A stretch of DNA of 64,000 nt from Batkoa obscura (GCA_030770535.1 JASVEC010000007.1:1116001-1180000); one strand, 5' to 3'; positions 35,650 to 48,283 are shown, counted from the stretch's first letter. Notes: a model not told the origin generated them from the letters alone. Made by a program: numbers and translations.

Positions 35650-36342
35650 AGACAATCGCACATTGATCATTCTTATAATCAGTACCTCCACGATGAATAT
35701 TTTCAGCTTTAATTGATTTGCATGTGCAGTTAACTGGTGGAAAGTCTTTTTTAATTAGAAACTTATTTGATATTACTAGTTTATCAAATAGAAGAGCAGC
35801 ATTTACTACGAAAAATATCACTGCAACATTGGAGTAGTAAATACAGTATTATCTAATAAATGCTTACACGCGATAACTTTCCCATAAATGTTGAATTTTG
35901 ATCTAACTTTTTCTTCTAACTTTTTACCAATACATTTTCGTCAGATATTTGATAAAATCAAACCCATAATAACTTCTGAAGTATCCCATAGTTTGCGAAC
36001 TTCAACTTTATATGTGTTAATCTTCCATTCATGATGTAATGCTATTTTTCTACCCACTTCATTATTGAATCCAACTTCAAATATATCTGTCTTTATAAAT
36101 TTAATATCAGGACGATATTTGAATTTTTTAATTGTTTATTTTATATAGCTAGAAACAGTATATATTTCAGGTATTTCACTTATCATATTACGATACAAGT
36201 GAGTAGTTCTTATTAAATCCATCAATATTGCATATTGAAACGATGTTCTATAAACCTCAAAGGTTTCTTCTAGAGCATCTATAGCCTCAGTACAAAATAC
36301 ATTCCCAGGAGTAACTTTGGTATCAATGCTATAGGCACTCAT
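35650..36342 (-). pseudogene. relic of a zinc-knuckle mobile-element ORF, copy 1
   Basis: On the minus strand the region opens at 36342 with MSAYSIDTKV and continues, with several breaks, through segments such as KFNIYGKVIACKHLLDN and KLVISNKFLIKKD that match the better-preserved relic at 44044-44834 (FNVYGKVISCVHLLDS, KLVIPTKLLVNED). The cysteine-rich end is decayed here. Together they look like the first ORF of a retroelement or a similar mobile element; the family (LINE or LTR type) cannot be settled because no reverse transcriptase is seen. Old and broken. Confidence 0.55.
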
Positions 36343-37286
36343 ATTATTTTCTGAATTATTGTTATTTGATACTACTTATATAGCTTTATTTATAATGCAC
36401 AAAAGTATATAGTTTCTTTTATTAGATTTTAGATCTAAACTATTGATTTATAAATCTCAAATTTTTAGCCGTTTTCAAATCCGTTTTGTGCCCTAGCTTA
36501 ATAATAGTGTCTCTTAGTCTGTATATGATTTAATTGACCCTCATATTACTTACTAAGTCTACTGTATTATAATTCAAAAATAACACTCTTACTTTTATTA
36601 TTCTTACATAAAGCTCCTCTTTTTATTACTAAAATAAAAATAGTATTTCAAATAAAAGATAAACTATAGCATGCTACTAAACATATCTAAATAGATCAAG
36701 ATATTAAGCTCATCTTGTAATCATTTTATATTAAATTAAGCATTTAAGCATCTAACTTTAATGTGAAATATTGTGAATAAAATGTGAATGTCTTTTCATT
36801 TCAGTAATATCTTATCCACTTTTTAAACAGCTTAAATGTAGAACTAATTAAATTGGAAAAAATGCCATCAAATTTCAAAAAATATAAAACTTTGTAGCAT
36901 TCATAAGCAGTATTATAAAAACGATAAGAGATTAAATCTGTGAATATCTACATGTCATTTTTCGTATGATTTATAATGAATTGATAATATTATCATATTT
37001 ATTAAACTCAAGAAAGATAAATCATAATCATCCTATACTTGATAAGAATAATAAACGTCAACTCACAAAAAACAATTAAAAATGAGTCATTTTTTAAAAT
37101 TAAATATCTGTAACAAAACATTACCAAATTGATAAAAGTTCCACCTGACATCAATCAGATAGTACGATTAAATTCTTCTTGATTGGTTCCTAATTAAAAA
37201 ACAGGTATTAAAATTCGAAGTTTGAAATTTTAAATTAATAATATAAACTAATAACAATTTCAAATTAAAACAATATTAAAATAAAT
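36343..37286. other. AT-rich intergenic region upstream of pantothenate kinase
   Basis: No gene or RNA recognised; the last 100 bases hold the presumed promoter of the pantothenate kinase gene. Confidence 0.4.
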
Positions 37287-38664
37287 ATGATCAACTCATT
37301 AGGTGCTAGTATCGATGGTAAAAACCAGTTTGAACAATCAGATGCAAGAGATATCGTATTACCAAATCACAGATCAAATTCTCACTATATTGCAGTGGAT
37401 GTAAGTATTTTAAAATAAAAGGCAATAAACATACATATAGTAATAATTCAATCTCAGATAGGGGGCACATTAGCAAAGATAGTGTACTACTTACCAGTAG
37501 AAGGTAAAGGTGGCTTAGGTGGGCGCTTAAACTTTGCCAAGTTTCAAACGGATGACGAGGAACAGTGGTTAAGCTTTATAAAACAGCTTTTAGTGAGTTG
37601 TCCATCAAATAACGAAATAGCGCTAAGTGCCACTGGAGGTGGAGCACACCTTTATTTTGATAAATTAAATGAAATAATAACACCGAAATCATTCTTGCAA
37701 TTGGACGAGATGGATTGTTTAATTAACGGCATCGATTATTTTATTAACGAGATACCAAACGAGGTGTTTATTTATAACCCAGAGTTTGATAACGCTATGA
37801 AATTTGTGCCCAAAGAGGATATTTCATACCCTTATATGGTAAACTTTTTAATATTCATTTTGGTTATGCACTTTTTATTTCTTTATAAGTTTTTAGCAGA
37901 CTGTTATTAATATTTTTATTATTAGTTGGTCAATATTGGATCTGGAGTATCCATAATATTAGTTACAGCACCTAATGAATATAAAAGAGTTAGTGGTACT
38001 TCCTTAGGTGGAGGTACCTTTTGGGGTTTAGTTACTTTACTTACAGGAGTAAGATCTTTTGATGGTAAACTAAATTTTAATGCTAGCTATTTGCTCGGAA
38101 TTAACTTTTTATTTTAAAGAAATGTTGGAATTATCAAAAAAAGGTACAAATAGTAATGTAGATATGTTAGTTGGAGATATTTATGGTAAACAATACACCA
38201 AGATTGGTTTGAAAGCTTCAGCTATTGCTTCTTCAATGGGTAAAGTATATCGTAAAAATTTGTTAGATAGCGAAGCTAAGCTTACCAATCCACCTACGTT
38301 TAAAGAAGAAGATATCATTGTATCGCTGTTATATATGGTTAGGTAATTTTTATAATTGTGAATATATACTTTTTATTTAATTATTTTTAATTAGTAATAA
38401 TATTGGGCAAATTGCTTACTTAAATGCCCTAGAACATAAAGTCAATCATATTTATTTTGGTGGTTATTTTATAAGAGGTAATTCTTAATACCACTAATAG
38501 TTTGAAAGTTATTAATTATTCAAGGTCATGACGTTACAATGAATTCATTGAAATATGCAATCCAATTTTGGTCTAAAGGAAATATGACAGCTAGATTTTT
38601 AAGGCATGAAGGATATTTAGGTGCCATGGGTTGTCTATTAAAATTACAAGATGAACAACCATAA
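37287..38664 (+). CDS. CAB1: eukaryotic (type II) pantothenate kinase, 359 aa, 6 exons
   Basis: Phosphorylates pantothenate, the first and controlled step of coenzyme A synthesis, in the cytosol. Exons by eye: 37287-37400, 37458-37838, 37926-38064, 38120-38342, 38395-38477, 38525-38664; all phases agree and the sum is an open frame. The ASKHA-type ATP-binding core is present: [12 protein letters not shown] at the exon 1/2 junction, [24 protein letters not shown], then [19 protein letters not shown], which is close to invariant in eukaryotic pantothenate kinases, and the C-terminal [10 protein letters not shown] and [11 protein letters not shown]. Length fits the yeast enzyme. It is convergent with the Munc13-like gene, stops 110 bp apart. 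Confidence 0.96.
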
Positions 38665-38774
38665 AGAGATGAAGATAAATAAAGAAATATAAATACAAAT
38701 GATAAAAAATCAAAATAAAATACTGGATTTTAGTTACAATATATACTTTATTTTACAGCTTATTTAAACTTTAC

Positions 38775-41700
38775 TTATTTGTCTTTAAAATTCCATTGCA
38801 TTTGTTTTAATCGAATACTAAGCTGCGATTCAACAAATTGAAGTCCTTCCTTGTCCCCATGGGCACGGATAAGTCTCAAAATAACGTCTGGAAGATAAGA
38901 TTCTACCATTTTACCCTTTGATGATAAATCAAACCCCTTATTTAATATAGCAGGTTCTCTTTTAGGTAATAACATAGAATCACTCTTAACTTTACGCTCT
39001 GCTTTACGTTTATAAGTACTCATATACTCTTGAATCAAATTAGCAGTGCTATAGAAATACATCTTTTGTATCTCTAAAAGTACGTGATATTCCGAGTTTT
39101 CTAAGAGCCTAATGGGTAACCCATCTCCATCTTCTCCTCCATGAAAGTATATTTTTAATAACTAAATGATAAGATTAAATGAATTATAAAATTAAATAAA
39201 ACTCACTTCAACTGCCATCATACAAAACTCAAATTCAGTCTTAGTAAGTGGCTTGGGGACTTGTTTATGGACCGAAAAGGAAGGTACAGTACAAGCTTCA
39301 ATACTGAGTAAGCATTCTTTCCAAATGGAATTAATAAATTTATGGCCCAAAGGTGGATATAGATATGTATAAGGTAAATTCAATTTGATATCCAAATAGT
39401 TACAAAGATTCCATAACGCTTGATCACACTCTTCTTCCGTAAATTCTTGACCCTGTGCGCTCGCTTTTTTATTCAAAAATTTACCAAGCACACTTTGCTT
39501 TCTTTTATTTAATTCCTTTAATAAACTTTTACGTGAGAGATTAACTCTAATCTCTTCAGATAACTAATAAAATGTTAAATGTTAAGTCAGCAAATAGAAT
39601 ATTGACATACCTTTTCTAAAATCAAATGCAAAAGATCACGTTCTTTCATTTCAAGTAACTTTAATGCTTTAGAAACATAATATTGGGGATCATCCTTTTC
39701 ATCTGCTGTAGAGATACTTAATAAGACTCTACCTTGGGGTTGTAATTCAACCCAAATATCTTTATCTTCCGTTGACCAATCACCTTCTGGGTCTAAATTA
39801 AGATATCCTTCCCCACACAAATCATCTTTAATATAATCTTTATCAAACACTTCTACTTTGAGTTTCTCTGCTTTATGTAAAGAAATACCACACGTTTCAT
39901 TCCAACGTGGTAAAGCAGAATCCCATTGAATAGAAGTTGTAAATATCTTTTCATCATTTAATTTTAATATGGTGTAAGCATCGTTGTCCTTGCCAATATC
40001 GCACTCTTTTAAAAATTCGGCCATCACAATATTGATATAAAACATAGTTACTTTTTCCTCACCATTTTCCTGTTGTTTTTGATATTCAGCTAACACTTTA
40101 GAATACCTCGTATAATCTAAATTAGAAAATAGTTCCTGAATCCTCTTTCTTAGTTGATAAAGATTATTAATTTTTATGCACATTTCTTTTTTAAATTCTC
40201 TCTGATCTTGAATCCCTTTTTGTGTTTTTGCTAGCAAATTCCATTGGCTACCCTTTTCATGTTCATTTGAAAAATTTTCTTCCATTTCTTTATTAAAAAG
40301 GGTTTCCATTTCATGAGCATATAAATTCACACCTTCATAGATTACTTTAGCTACTTTAGCCATCAATCTGGATTCTAACAAATCATTGGGCCAAATTAAC
40401 TTATGTACAAAATCAAGCTGCTCTCTGAAACATTGCAATAAATCATCAACGGAACTAGAATGTAATGCCATTTCCGATGTTTCTTTAAACTGATCATATT
40501 TAATTGCTAATTCCACCCAACCGTTCGCTTTATCATCTAGAGCATTCAGCCATTTGTTAAATTGTCTATTAAACCATTGCACTAAATTCAAATTAATTTT
40601 AAAATCAGGATGTATGGCTTTAACCATATCATACAACTTTAATACTGTATTATAAAAATCAAACGCATCTTCTACGGGAATGAGTTCACTCTCTTTACTA
40701 TTATTCATATTCTCTACTTGTAACGTAAAGAATTTTAATTCTTGATCAATCAATATTTTAGACACATCAATTTGATTTAAAAGTGGATGCTCGAATATTT
40801 TAATTGACTTGTTAATATCTCTCATAATAAGTTTAGCCATCAATCTCAAATTTTGGGCTTCACTTTCTCCTGCTTCAGGGGCTGCAAACTCATTTAGTGT
40901 TTCATATCTCTGTGCTAAAATAGTTTGTATGGTATTATTCATTTCCTGAATGGCATTTTCTTTATCAAATCCAAACTCATTAAACAAATCCCCAAGTAAA
41001 TTGTGCTCAATATGTTCGATTAGAAACTTAGCATTATCTAAAGAAAATTTATCTAAATTCATTAAACCTTCCATCAGCTCATCGCACAACTTTTGATTTA
41101 AAAAGGATTCAATTTGAAAATAATATACTCTCTCAGTTACTGGCCAATTGGTAATGGGGGTTTGGTTAAAACTTTTATCTAATTGACTTAAAGCATCAAT
41201 AAGGTAATCCAAGCCTAACATACCTTGAGTATAAAAATTGACTATTGCTTCAAGGTGACTTAGATGTTTATGTACATTTGTAATTCTCCATCTGATAGAA
41301 CATTCCTTTAATACTGTTTGTGTCTTATCAAGCAAAGCATATGGGTTGTTTGATTTCAGCTTTTCTTTATTCTTTATAAAATCATTTTTTATACACAAGT
41401 ATACCAATAATCGATAGGCTTCCCTTGGTTCCTTTGGTATATAAATGAAATTTCTTTCTTGATGATCATTTACGCTCATTCCTGCCATCTCTTGGCCACT
41501 GGCTAATAACCCCGGATTGCTCATACTTATACCTACTATTAATTGGTTCAAGGTACTACGTTCTTGTGTTTTGAATAATTGATAAGCATTTGGAGTTGGA
41601 TACTCATCATTCTTTAAATAAGGTAGTAACATCAATTCTAAATGAGTTAAACATTTTTTCAAATCTTGTAAAGCAGACTAGATAAAAAATTAATCTATAT

Positions 41701-42438
41701 GATGTAATAATTAAAACAACTTACTAATTCATTACAATGTGGTTTATATGCTTTTAATAACTTATCATGTTCACCATAAGACATACTAAATAAGATAGGT
41801 AAAAGGTTCAAAGCCCCGTGATCTGAAGAGCTTAAATTTGCTGCACTCTCTTTACTTGGTTGTATACATTGATTTATCCTTTGTAAAGTATTTGCATAGC
41901 CTGGATGAGAGTTAAACTCCAAGTTGAGGATCTGTCTTAGTAAACTAGCGAACAATGTGATGTGTTCATTTGTGATTGCTTTTATTTCTTGATGCGATAA
42001 ATTTTTAGTTTCTGTTGACACCGGATTACTATACTTTGTAAATATCATGATTAAAGCTTCGATGTTGCCAATCTTTTGTGTTACTTCTCTAGTGGAAACA
42101 CCGGCTAAAAAATTATGGAAACTTTTTAAACAGATGATAAAGTTTTTGTTGTTTTTAATTGATTGAAAGTTATTGATCAGAGATGACTTTTTAATATCAC
42201 CTATATGTCTTTTTAATGACTTAACTAGCTGCTCTAATAACTTTTCATTTTGCTTTGGGTTCGCTTGACTGTTTTGGTTACTATCTCCGGCACCATCTTT
42301 ATTATTTAATTGATTTAATCGCTCAGTTAAACACTCTGTAAGGATAACACAGCGTAAGACAAAGGGATATAATTCATTTTCGTCAACCGAAAAATCCATA
42401 AAACTTCGATTGGTGCCATTATTTACTTCTACTCCCAT
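38775..42438 (-). CDS. Munc13-like protein with MUN and C2 domains, 1174 aa, 4 exons
   Basis: Probably a vesicle-tethering or priming factor at the plasma membrane; the fission yeast relative Ync13 acts in exocytosis and endocytosis during septation. Exons by eye: 42438-41725, 41677-39611, 39563-39207, 39161-38775, all joined in phase. The first 250 residues are helical with a Gln/Asn/Lys linker. A long helical MUN region extends to about residue 740. A C2 domain lies at about residues 760-885, recognisable by AYTILKLNDE, WNETCGISLHKAEKLKVEVFDKD and GRVLLSIS. The second MUN part follows, with LLKIYFHGGEDGDGLP and RLLENSEYHVLLE. In the C2 loops, Asp residues at DKDYIKDD are present, so Ca2+ or lipid binding is possible but not certain. 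ATG at 42438 is the first in frame. Confidence 0.88.
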
Positions 42439-42602
42439 TTCTTATAAAATTACCTAAAAATGACAAACTTGAATTTATGTTTTTTCTTAGAGTTCTGAGT
42501 GTTCTTGTCCAATAAAATGCTTGTAGTGATTTCTCCATTTTGTTCCAGCTAGTAAATTAAAAAACAAAATTTTATAAATAATTTAAATTAAATATCTTTA
42601 TT

Positions 42603-42977
42603 TTAATTTTTCAAAAACTCATCAATATCCTCAAGAAATTCTGTATCTTCCTTCTCATCTTCTATCTTTATTTTATCATCTACCACATCCTTACTTTGGC
42701 CAAGTTTCTTTTGATAAGGTCTTTTTTGATAAGGTCTTTTTTGATAAGGTTTCTTTCTTTGATATGGGTTCTTTCGATACGGTCTCTTATTATACCTATT
42801 TCCAGACGAGTAGCCCATTGTAGGGTGGGGATTTTCACATGTTCCAGGAACTGTAATTGTTACTTTTTCTGTAGCGACTACCACTTCGGAAGTCACTGTT
42901 TCCGTTTCACATTTACCATTGGCATAAAGAAATGGCACGTTAACTAAAGCTATAAGGATAATCTCGTATAATCTCAT
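42603..42977 (-). CDS. small secreted basic-repeat protein, 124 aa
   Basis: Not recognised. The ATG at 42977 gives a clean signal peptide (about residues 1-19, ending FLYANG). The mature protein has two cysteines flanking a Thr/Val-rich stretch (KCETETVTSEVVVATEKVTI...GTCENPHP), then a strongly basic Tyr/Lys/Arg/Pro array with several KRPYQ/KKPYQ units and finally an acidic tail (EDEKEDTEFLEDIDEFLKN). The KRPYQ units come from 15-bp DNA repeats at about 42705-42760. The split into basic array and acidic end is unusual. It could be a cell-wall or secreted protein. It lies 165 bp upstream of the Munc13-like start in the same direction. Confidence 0.7.
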   Translation of the reverse strand: MRLYEIILIALVNVPFLYANGKCETETVTSEVVVATEKVTITVPGTCENPHPTMGYSSGNRYNKRPYRKNPYQRKKPYQKRPYQKRPYQKKLGQSKDVVDDKIKIEDEKEDTEFLEDIDEFLKN

Positions 42978-43876
42978 TAAAGTAATACAAATCAAATAAC
43001 AAGTTAAAAAATAGAAATTTTTGTTATATATCCTGTACTATAACCATGATAAACGAAATTAATAGGATTATCAGTATGAGTTTAGTTATTAAGTTTTTTA
43101 GGGTGATTATCGTTTAATTTCAGCGATCTTTTAAGGTTGAGTTTGAGCTCACTTTAAAAGTTTATGCCCTTTTATTGGCTGGGAGTTGCAAAATTTGTAG
43201 TGACTGTTATTTGAAGGATAAAGTGATGATTTCAGTGAAGTAAGATTTAGTACCAATTTTCAAAAGTGAATGAGTGTATTGTAAATTTATTGTAAAAAAT
43301 ACATATTTTTCTAAAAGTTTTTTGAAACAGAAATTAAATAAGAATAATATTTAAAGTACAAAAATAGGATTTTTATTACAATATGTACCTTTTCCGATGT
43401 TTGTATTGAAAAACAACAATGCTTTCTATTGAAAATAAGGAAAAATCGGCACAAACTTGTTAGAATGTTCACTTTTATTTAGGTTAAATTAGGTTTTTTG
43501 ACAGAAGCATATTGGAAAAAAGTGTATTTTAATAGCTTATCTTATTAAACATGTTTTATGTATAAAGGGATAATTGTTATATTTTTTAATAAATTTAGCA
43601 ACTATATTGCTTTTTCAAAGTTCAATATTAGATATTTTAAAATTAGAAGAAATATCTTGAGATTAATTTTTAAATGAAATTAAAAATAATTTAAATGGAT
43701 TTGTGAAATCTTTTGAAGAAATATAACTACGATTTAAAAGACATAACTGATAATGTAATTTAAAAAAATTATAGAAATATTAAAAATACTATTAGAATAC
43801 ATGACTTCTATGTTTATAATTTTTTTCGAATACTTTCCAAAAGCTAAAGTAAATTAGCTGCTTAGTGTATGCTTCA
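42978..43876. other. AT-rich intergenic region
   Basis: Presumed promoter of the small secreted gene and then sequence in which I see no gene, RNA or repeat. Confidence 0.4.
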
Positions 43877-43977
43877 TATGAAGATGTATTTTTTTAAGAA
43901 TTCTACTAACAATCTTTCTGCTCAAATAGCGCTTGAAAAATGGAAAAAGTGATGAAACCAAAAAAATATCCCTATAT
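43877..43977 (+). mobile_element. MITE-1 copy 10
   Basis: TATGAAGATGTATTTTTTT to ATATCCCTATAT, core CAAATAGCGCTTGAAAAATG, about 101 bp. It lies just upstream of the zinc-knuckle relic. Confidence 0.8.
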
Positions 43978-44043
43978 GATGTTTTGCGCACGCTATAAAT
44001 ACAGTTGAAAGCAATATTAAGCGCCAAAAAATCTAAATCAAAT

Positions 44044-44834
44044 ATGAGTGCTCTAAAGGGCGATGATCAAGTTTTAACTGAAATTTCCTTAAATAATAAA
44101 GCTTTGGATGCTTCAGATATGAGCTATAACATGTATTGGACATCATTTTAATATGTAATAATGGTGGACTTACCAATGTCTTACTCTAGATCTTCTAAAG
44201 CAAAAGGTAAATTTGAAGTATATAGTATAGAAGGTTATGTCAAACATATAGTTGGAAAGCTTAAATATTATCTAGTATTCAAATTCAAAGGACCATATGA
44301 GGGTATTTTTTTGGTTTCATCACTTTTCCATTTTTTAAGCGCTATTAAAGTGGAAAAACTGCTAGTAAAACTCTTAAACAAAAAAATACATCCCCACACT
44401 AACTTGAAATTGGATTCAAAAACGAAGATAGAGAATTGGCATTGCAACAAAAATGGGAAATTAACAGACATGAGGTCAAAACATTCAAAGCGTGGCGTAA
44501 CTAAAATTATCGTGCGTTTAATATTATCAAATATTGCGAATGAGTATATTCGCGAAGAGTTAAAAGAAAAATTAAAAACTAGATTTAACGTTTATGGAAA
44601 AGTTATTTCTTGTGTCCATTTATTAGATTCTGATCAAATCCGCTATTACAATACTGCATTGATATTTCTTATGCTAAATGATGAAGTCTTGTTTAATAAG
44701 TTAGTAATACCAACCAAACTTCTAGTCAATGAAGATTCTCCGCCAACTATTTGTATATAAGGGTCAGCTAAAGTTGAATGCTTTCATTGTAGGAGTGCTG
44801 AGCATAGGGGTAATCTGTGCGAGGCTGTTTAAAC
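44044..44834 (+). pseudogene. relic of a zinc-knuckle mobile-element ORF, copy 2, carrying a MITE-1
   Basis: Opens at 44044 with MSALKGDDQV. The middle contains a MITE-1 copy (44296-44398) inserted in the coding part. After it come NIANEYIREELKEKLKTRFN and YGKVISCVHLLDSDQ, and near the end a CFHCRSAEHRGNLC zinc knuckle (C-x2-C-x4-H-x4-C). This pattern is typical of nucleic-acid-binding first ORFs of retroelements (gag-like or LINE ORF1). It is broken in a few places besides the insertion, yet clearly younger than the related relic at 35650-36342. No reverse transcriptase or integrase is seen in the window. Confidence 0.6.
44296..44398 (-). mobile_element. MITE-1 copy 11, inside the zinc-knuckle relic
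   Basis: TATGAGGGTATTTTTTTGG at one end, ATACATCCCCACA at the other, core AAGCGCTATTAAAGTG. The flanking relic sequences continue on both sides, so the insertion came after the relic was in place. Confidence 0.85.
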
Positions 44835-46069
44835 TTTGGAAAAGTTATTTGATTCCATGGAAATTAGCACAGGCAGTAGTGTAAATGTTGGAAATAAAGA
44901 ATAAATAGCAAATATAACTTTGCATTTTAATCAATATTTAAATGTTGTATATTTTTTAGCAGTCATATTGACTTTGAATTTTTTATTTTATAAATTAATC
45001 TATATCAAATGTTTTACCCTTTTTGTAGTTTTAATTTATTATCTCTTTAAGTAAAATGAGCAAACATAAGCAGATTATTCAGCTTTTGTATTATATTCAA
45101 TATGTATAAATAAGAGCATATAGCTTACAACAAATCAGTCTGTTTAGAGTAAAATTCATATGACCAAAGCTTATAGAGGTTTCTATGTGGATAGAACTAA
45201 GAGTAAAAAATTATAGTGAAAATATGATAAATATGATGTTGATATGGCTGTGGTCTAAAGCAATTTTAACTAATGATTAAAGGATTTGTGAAATTGTTTT
45301 GTATAATTTTATTTTTTTGATACAAAAGGGAAGCATATGCCTTTTTTTATGAGTTGACCTAGATTTCAAACCACTAGGGTTTGGGATCTAGTTTGTTAAA
45401 AAAATGATTTAATAGAATACTAGAGAAATTGGTCTAGGAAAGACTAATAAATGTGATTTCTACAACTCTTTTGTAGTCTTGACCCTCAAAGCCATTGATA
45501 AATTTGTGAGCTTTCTAATGTGTATAGGTATAGGTATGAGGAAAACAAGTATTTATTTTATCAACCATGATTTAATTTTAGATTTGGATTCAAAAAAGTA
45601 ACTTATTTTTAATAAACCTTTATTTTACTTTCTTCTTTATTAGTATTTAAATGAAATTCACTACTAGTTTCACTAACGTAAAATTTAATATTAATCCCCT
45701 TTAACCTTTAATCTCAACTTTAGCATTAAATGTTAGAATCAAATGACACTAGTTTCTCATGTAGCATAATTTAGAATCTTATTTAAGAGTACAATAGATT
45801 TTGAATCTAAAACTTAATGTATATAATTAACATTCATATTATTTTTATTGAATACAATATAACTTATAAAAAATACCACTATGATGTAAGAGTTTGATAG
45901 ATGATATTTGCTTTTAGAATATTTTTACCTTTGAAGAACCAACTTATAAATAGATCTTTTTAAGGAACAGTTCAAGAATAGTTAAAAAAGTAATCCCTTA
46001 AATGATATCCAAATACTATGTGAATCCAAGCAATGGAAAAAATTTAAGAAAAGCTCTAAATTAAATTTA
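44835..46069. other. AT-rich intergenic region
   Basis: No gene. A short imperfect hairpin, CTAGATTTCAAACC facing GGTTTGGGATCTAG, lies at about 45358-45392. Nothing else recognised. Confidence 0.35.
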
Positions 46070-46115
46070 AACGGAGTAATTATAATCTCCGTCCAAAGCA
46101 TTATAAAATCAATTT
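46070..46115 (+). promoter_or_regulatory. shared box upstream of the secreted gene at 46155
   Basis: ACGGAGTAATTATAATCTCC followed by GTCC. The first 13 bases match the box before the other family genes. Here the box is also an inverted repeat, CGGAG-N10-CTCCG, of the general shape bound by Zn2Cys6 factors. TTATAAAATC follows at 46101. Confidence 0.55.
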
Positions 46116-46154
46116 CAAATATTTTTTATAGTTAACCTTGAATCAAATTAAACA

Positions 46155-46955
46155 ATGAAATTCAATACCACCTTATTATCTGTTGTCACTTACTTCACTG
46201 CAGCCTCTTTAGCTTATCACACTAAACATCATGGTGTAAGAGCTATTGGCGATGAAATTATCGGTGGCTTTAAAGGATTATTACATATCCGCGGCGGACA
46301 ATCAATTGCTGATCACTGCCAACTCGAACAAAAGATTCCTGAAGTTATAAAAAGAGAACAATTCGATGCCATTCTTCAAACTTGTAGTCGATCTTATACT
46401 ACCCTTTTGACTCAAGATCAATCCAGAATTAATGAGCTTAATACCCAATGGCTTGCAATTCAAGACAGAATTAAGGTAGCTCAAGAGCAATTTGCTGCCA
46501 AAAACCCAGACAATGGAGGAAACAATGGAGGAAACAATGGAGGAAACAATGGAGGAAACAATGGAGGAAACAATGGAGGAAACAATGGAGGAAACAATGG
46601 CGGGAATAACGGAGGAAACAATGGCGGGAATAACGGAGGAAACAATGGCGGGAATAACGGAGGCGATGTTGGAAGTGGACCAATTGCTACTGAACTCAAC
46701 CTAAACCAAAGATTACCAGCCTGTGATTCTTACTCATGTTTTGATGGACTCCTCAATGATGCAGCCGTGAAATTCAATACTGTATTGAACAAAGACCCAA
46801 GCAAATATACACAATTACAAGTTGAGTATGAAGCTATCAAAAGAAAAATTGTCGATGTTAGAAACAAATTCAGACCTAAACGCTCTTTAATCACTCGTGC
46901 TAAAAAAGTTGTCAAAAGTTATATTAAGCGTCGTGTTGACTCCATGTTAAGTTAA
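46155..46955 (+). CDS. secreted protein of the HHGLRAIGDEIIGG family, long type with NNGG linker, 266 aa
   Basis: Unknown function. Signal peptide at about 1-19, then KHHGVRAIGDEIIGGFKGLL at 23-42 and a coiled-coil-prone domain at 49-118 (DHCQLEQKIPEVIKREQFD, YTTLLTQDQSRINELNTQWL, DRIKVAQEQFAA). A flexible linker of 13 Gly-Gly repeats (NNGG) covers about 121-172. The C-terminal domain has ACDSYSCFDGLLNDAAVKFN, QLQVEYEAIKRKI and a basic end (KRSLITRAKKVVKSYIKRR). Four cysteines are likely in the mature chain. From about 46350 to 46905 it is nearly identical in DNA to the second half of the gene at 48380, which points to very recent duplication or gene conversion. Single exon. Confidence 0.82.
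   Translation: MKFNTTLLSVVTYFTAASLAYHTKHHGVRAIGDEIIGGFKGLLHIRGGQSIADHCQLEQKIPEVIKREQFDAILQTCSRSYTTLLTQDQSRINELNTQWLAIQDRIKVAQEQFAAKNPDNGGNNGGNNGGNNGGNNGGNNGGNNGGNNGGNNGGNNGGNNGGNNGGNNGGDVGSGPIATELNLNQRLPACDSYSCFDGLLNDAAVKFNTVLNKDPSKYTQLQVEYEAIKRKIVDVRNKFRPKRSLITRAKKVVKSYIKRRVDSMLS
46510..46662 (+). repeat. 12-bp minisatellite encoding NNGG
   Basis: About 13 tandem units of AACAATGGAGGA with later variants such as AATAACGGAGGAAACAATGG. It is in frame in the secreted gene and likely length-variable. Confidence 0.95.
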
Positions 46956-47518
46956 ATTAAGTGTAAATAAAATGCAAATTGTATCATATTGTCTTCTTTA
47001 AAGTAAATTTCTACAATTAATTTAATTTTTGATATAAGTATATTGTTACTATTTAAAGCGTATGGGGTGAAGATTTATTTTAGATAAAATCTTGAAAGCT
47101 ATTAAGCAAGCAATTGTTTATGATAGTGATAATAGGTCATTAGATAATTTGATTATAAAAAATCTACTAAATTGTTTCAAATTATCAATCTTACGCTTTA
47201 AAGTATTATAAATCATTTAAAGAATTAAAATTTTATTTTTAAAAGTAATCATAAATTGTTTATAAAATAAAATGAGATGTTTACTATAGAAAATCATCTC
47301 TATAATATTATATACATCAAAAGGTAAAATAAAAATTGAGGTTTTGTTAAAATAATAAATGATGCTATAATAATTCTGTAAGGTTAAAATTTAGTTTTGA
47401 GCATGTATGAAAAACATATAACTATATGGAAGCAACCTAAGCTATTTCCAGATAAACCTTATTATGAATCTAACTCCTGTGTTATCATAAGTAATGTTTT
47501 ATCATTTTGCTATAGCAT
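46956..47518. other. spacer between the two long-type secreted genes
   Basis: AT-rich 3' flank; no gene recognised. Confidence 0.4.
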
Positions 47519-47622
47519 ATGGTGATCTATTTCTTTGTTTAAGAATTTTACTAACAATCTTTCCACTCAAATAGCACTTAAAAAATAAAAAAAGTGACGA
47601 AGCCAAAAAAGACACCCCCATG
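47519..47622 (+). mobile_element. MITE-1 copy 12
   Basis: TATGGTGATCTATTTCTTTG to GACACCCCCATG with the core CAAATAGCACTTAAAAAAT. It forms a mirror-image pair with copy 13. Confidence 0.8.
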
Positions 47623-47779
47623 TCGTATATTAAACGGCTATATTAATTGTGCTATAATAGTACTCAAATAAAATTAACAATATTGATTAGCCATAAGTAA
47701 CTTTGGTACTTATTTTTGGTACTTATTTTAAAGACTTTTACACTGGAATTATTTTTCCTATTGAAAAAGTAAAGGAACA

Positions 47780-47858
47780 TATGGGGGTGTCTTTTTTGGC
47801 TTCATTATTTTTTCTATCTTTTAAGCGCTATTTGAGCGGAAAGATTGTTAGTAAAATA
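47780..47858 (-). mobile_element. MITE-1 copy 13, one end missing
   Basis: TATGGGGGTGTCTTTTTTGG, core AAGCGCTATTTGAGCGG, and the element stops at TTAGTAAAATA, before its distal terminus. Inverted relative to copy 12 and 157 bp from it. Confidence 0.8.
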
Positions 47859-47885
47859 GATTGCTACATAATATCATCCTAGTTG

Positions 47886-48125
47886 ATGTTGGAAAATATA
47901 GTTACTGTTAATTTATCCGATCACCATAATAGCAAAGTGGCATTTGGCATTTGGGCATTTAACATTTCCATACCTTTACCTAAAGGTTCTTATCTATTTG
48001 ACATTCAGCTTATATTGAGTTATATTAAATATTTAAAAAGTTTATTAAAAATGGTAATTTATGTAGGTGTGTTCTCTAAAAGTATCCCGGAATTGCAGTT
48101 AATGAATATTATTTTCAAAACTTAA
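47886..48125 (+). other. short open frame, 79 codons, doubtful
   Basis: An ATG-started frame directly after the truncated MITE-1 and before the secreted gene at 48380. It has no recognisable domain, and its amino-acid mix (VAFGIWAFNISIPLP) looks only mildly coding-like. It may be a fragment of something cut by the element. I do not propose it as a gene. Confidence 0.15.
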
Positions 48126-48283
48126 TGATTATTTTTATAAAAATAAAATAAAATAATTTTTATTTTTAAACATTATTCTAATTTAATAAATCTATTTAAA
48201 AATTTTAAAATTAAAACGAATATAAATAAATTTAGATTAAATCAATATGGCTAATTCAAGGATACTATTTCGAGTTTGCCGTA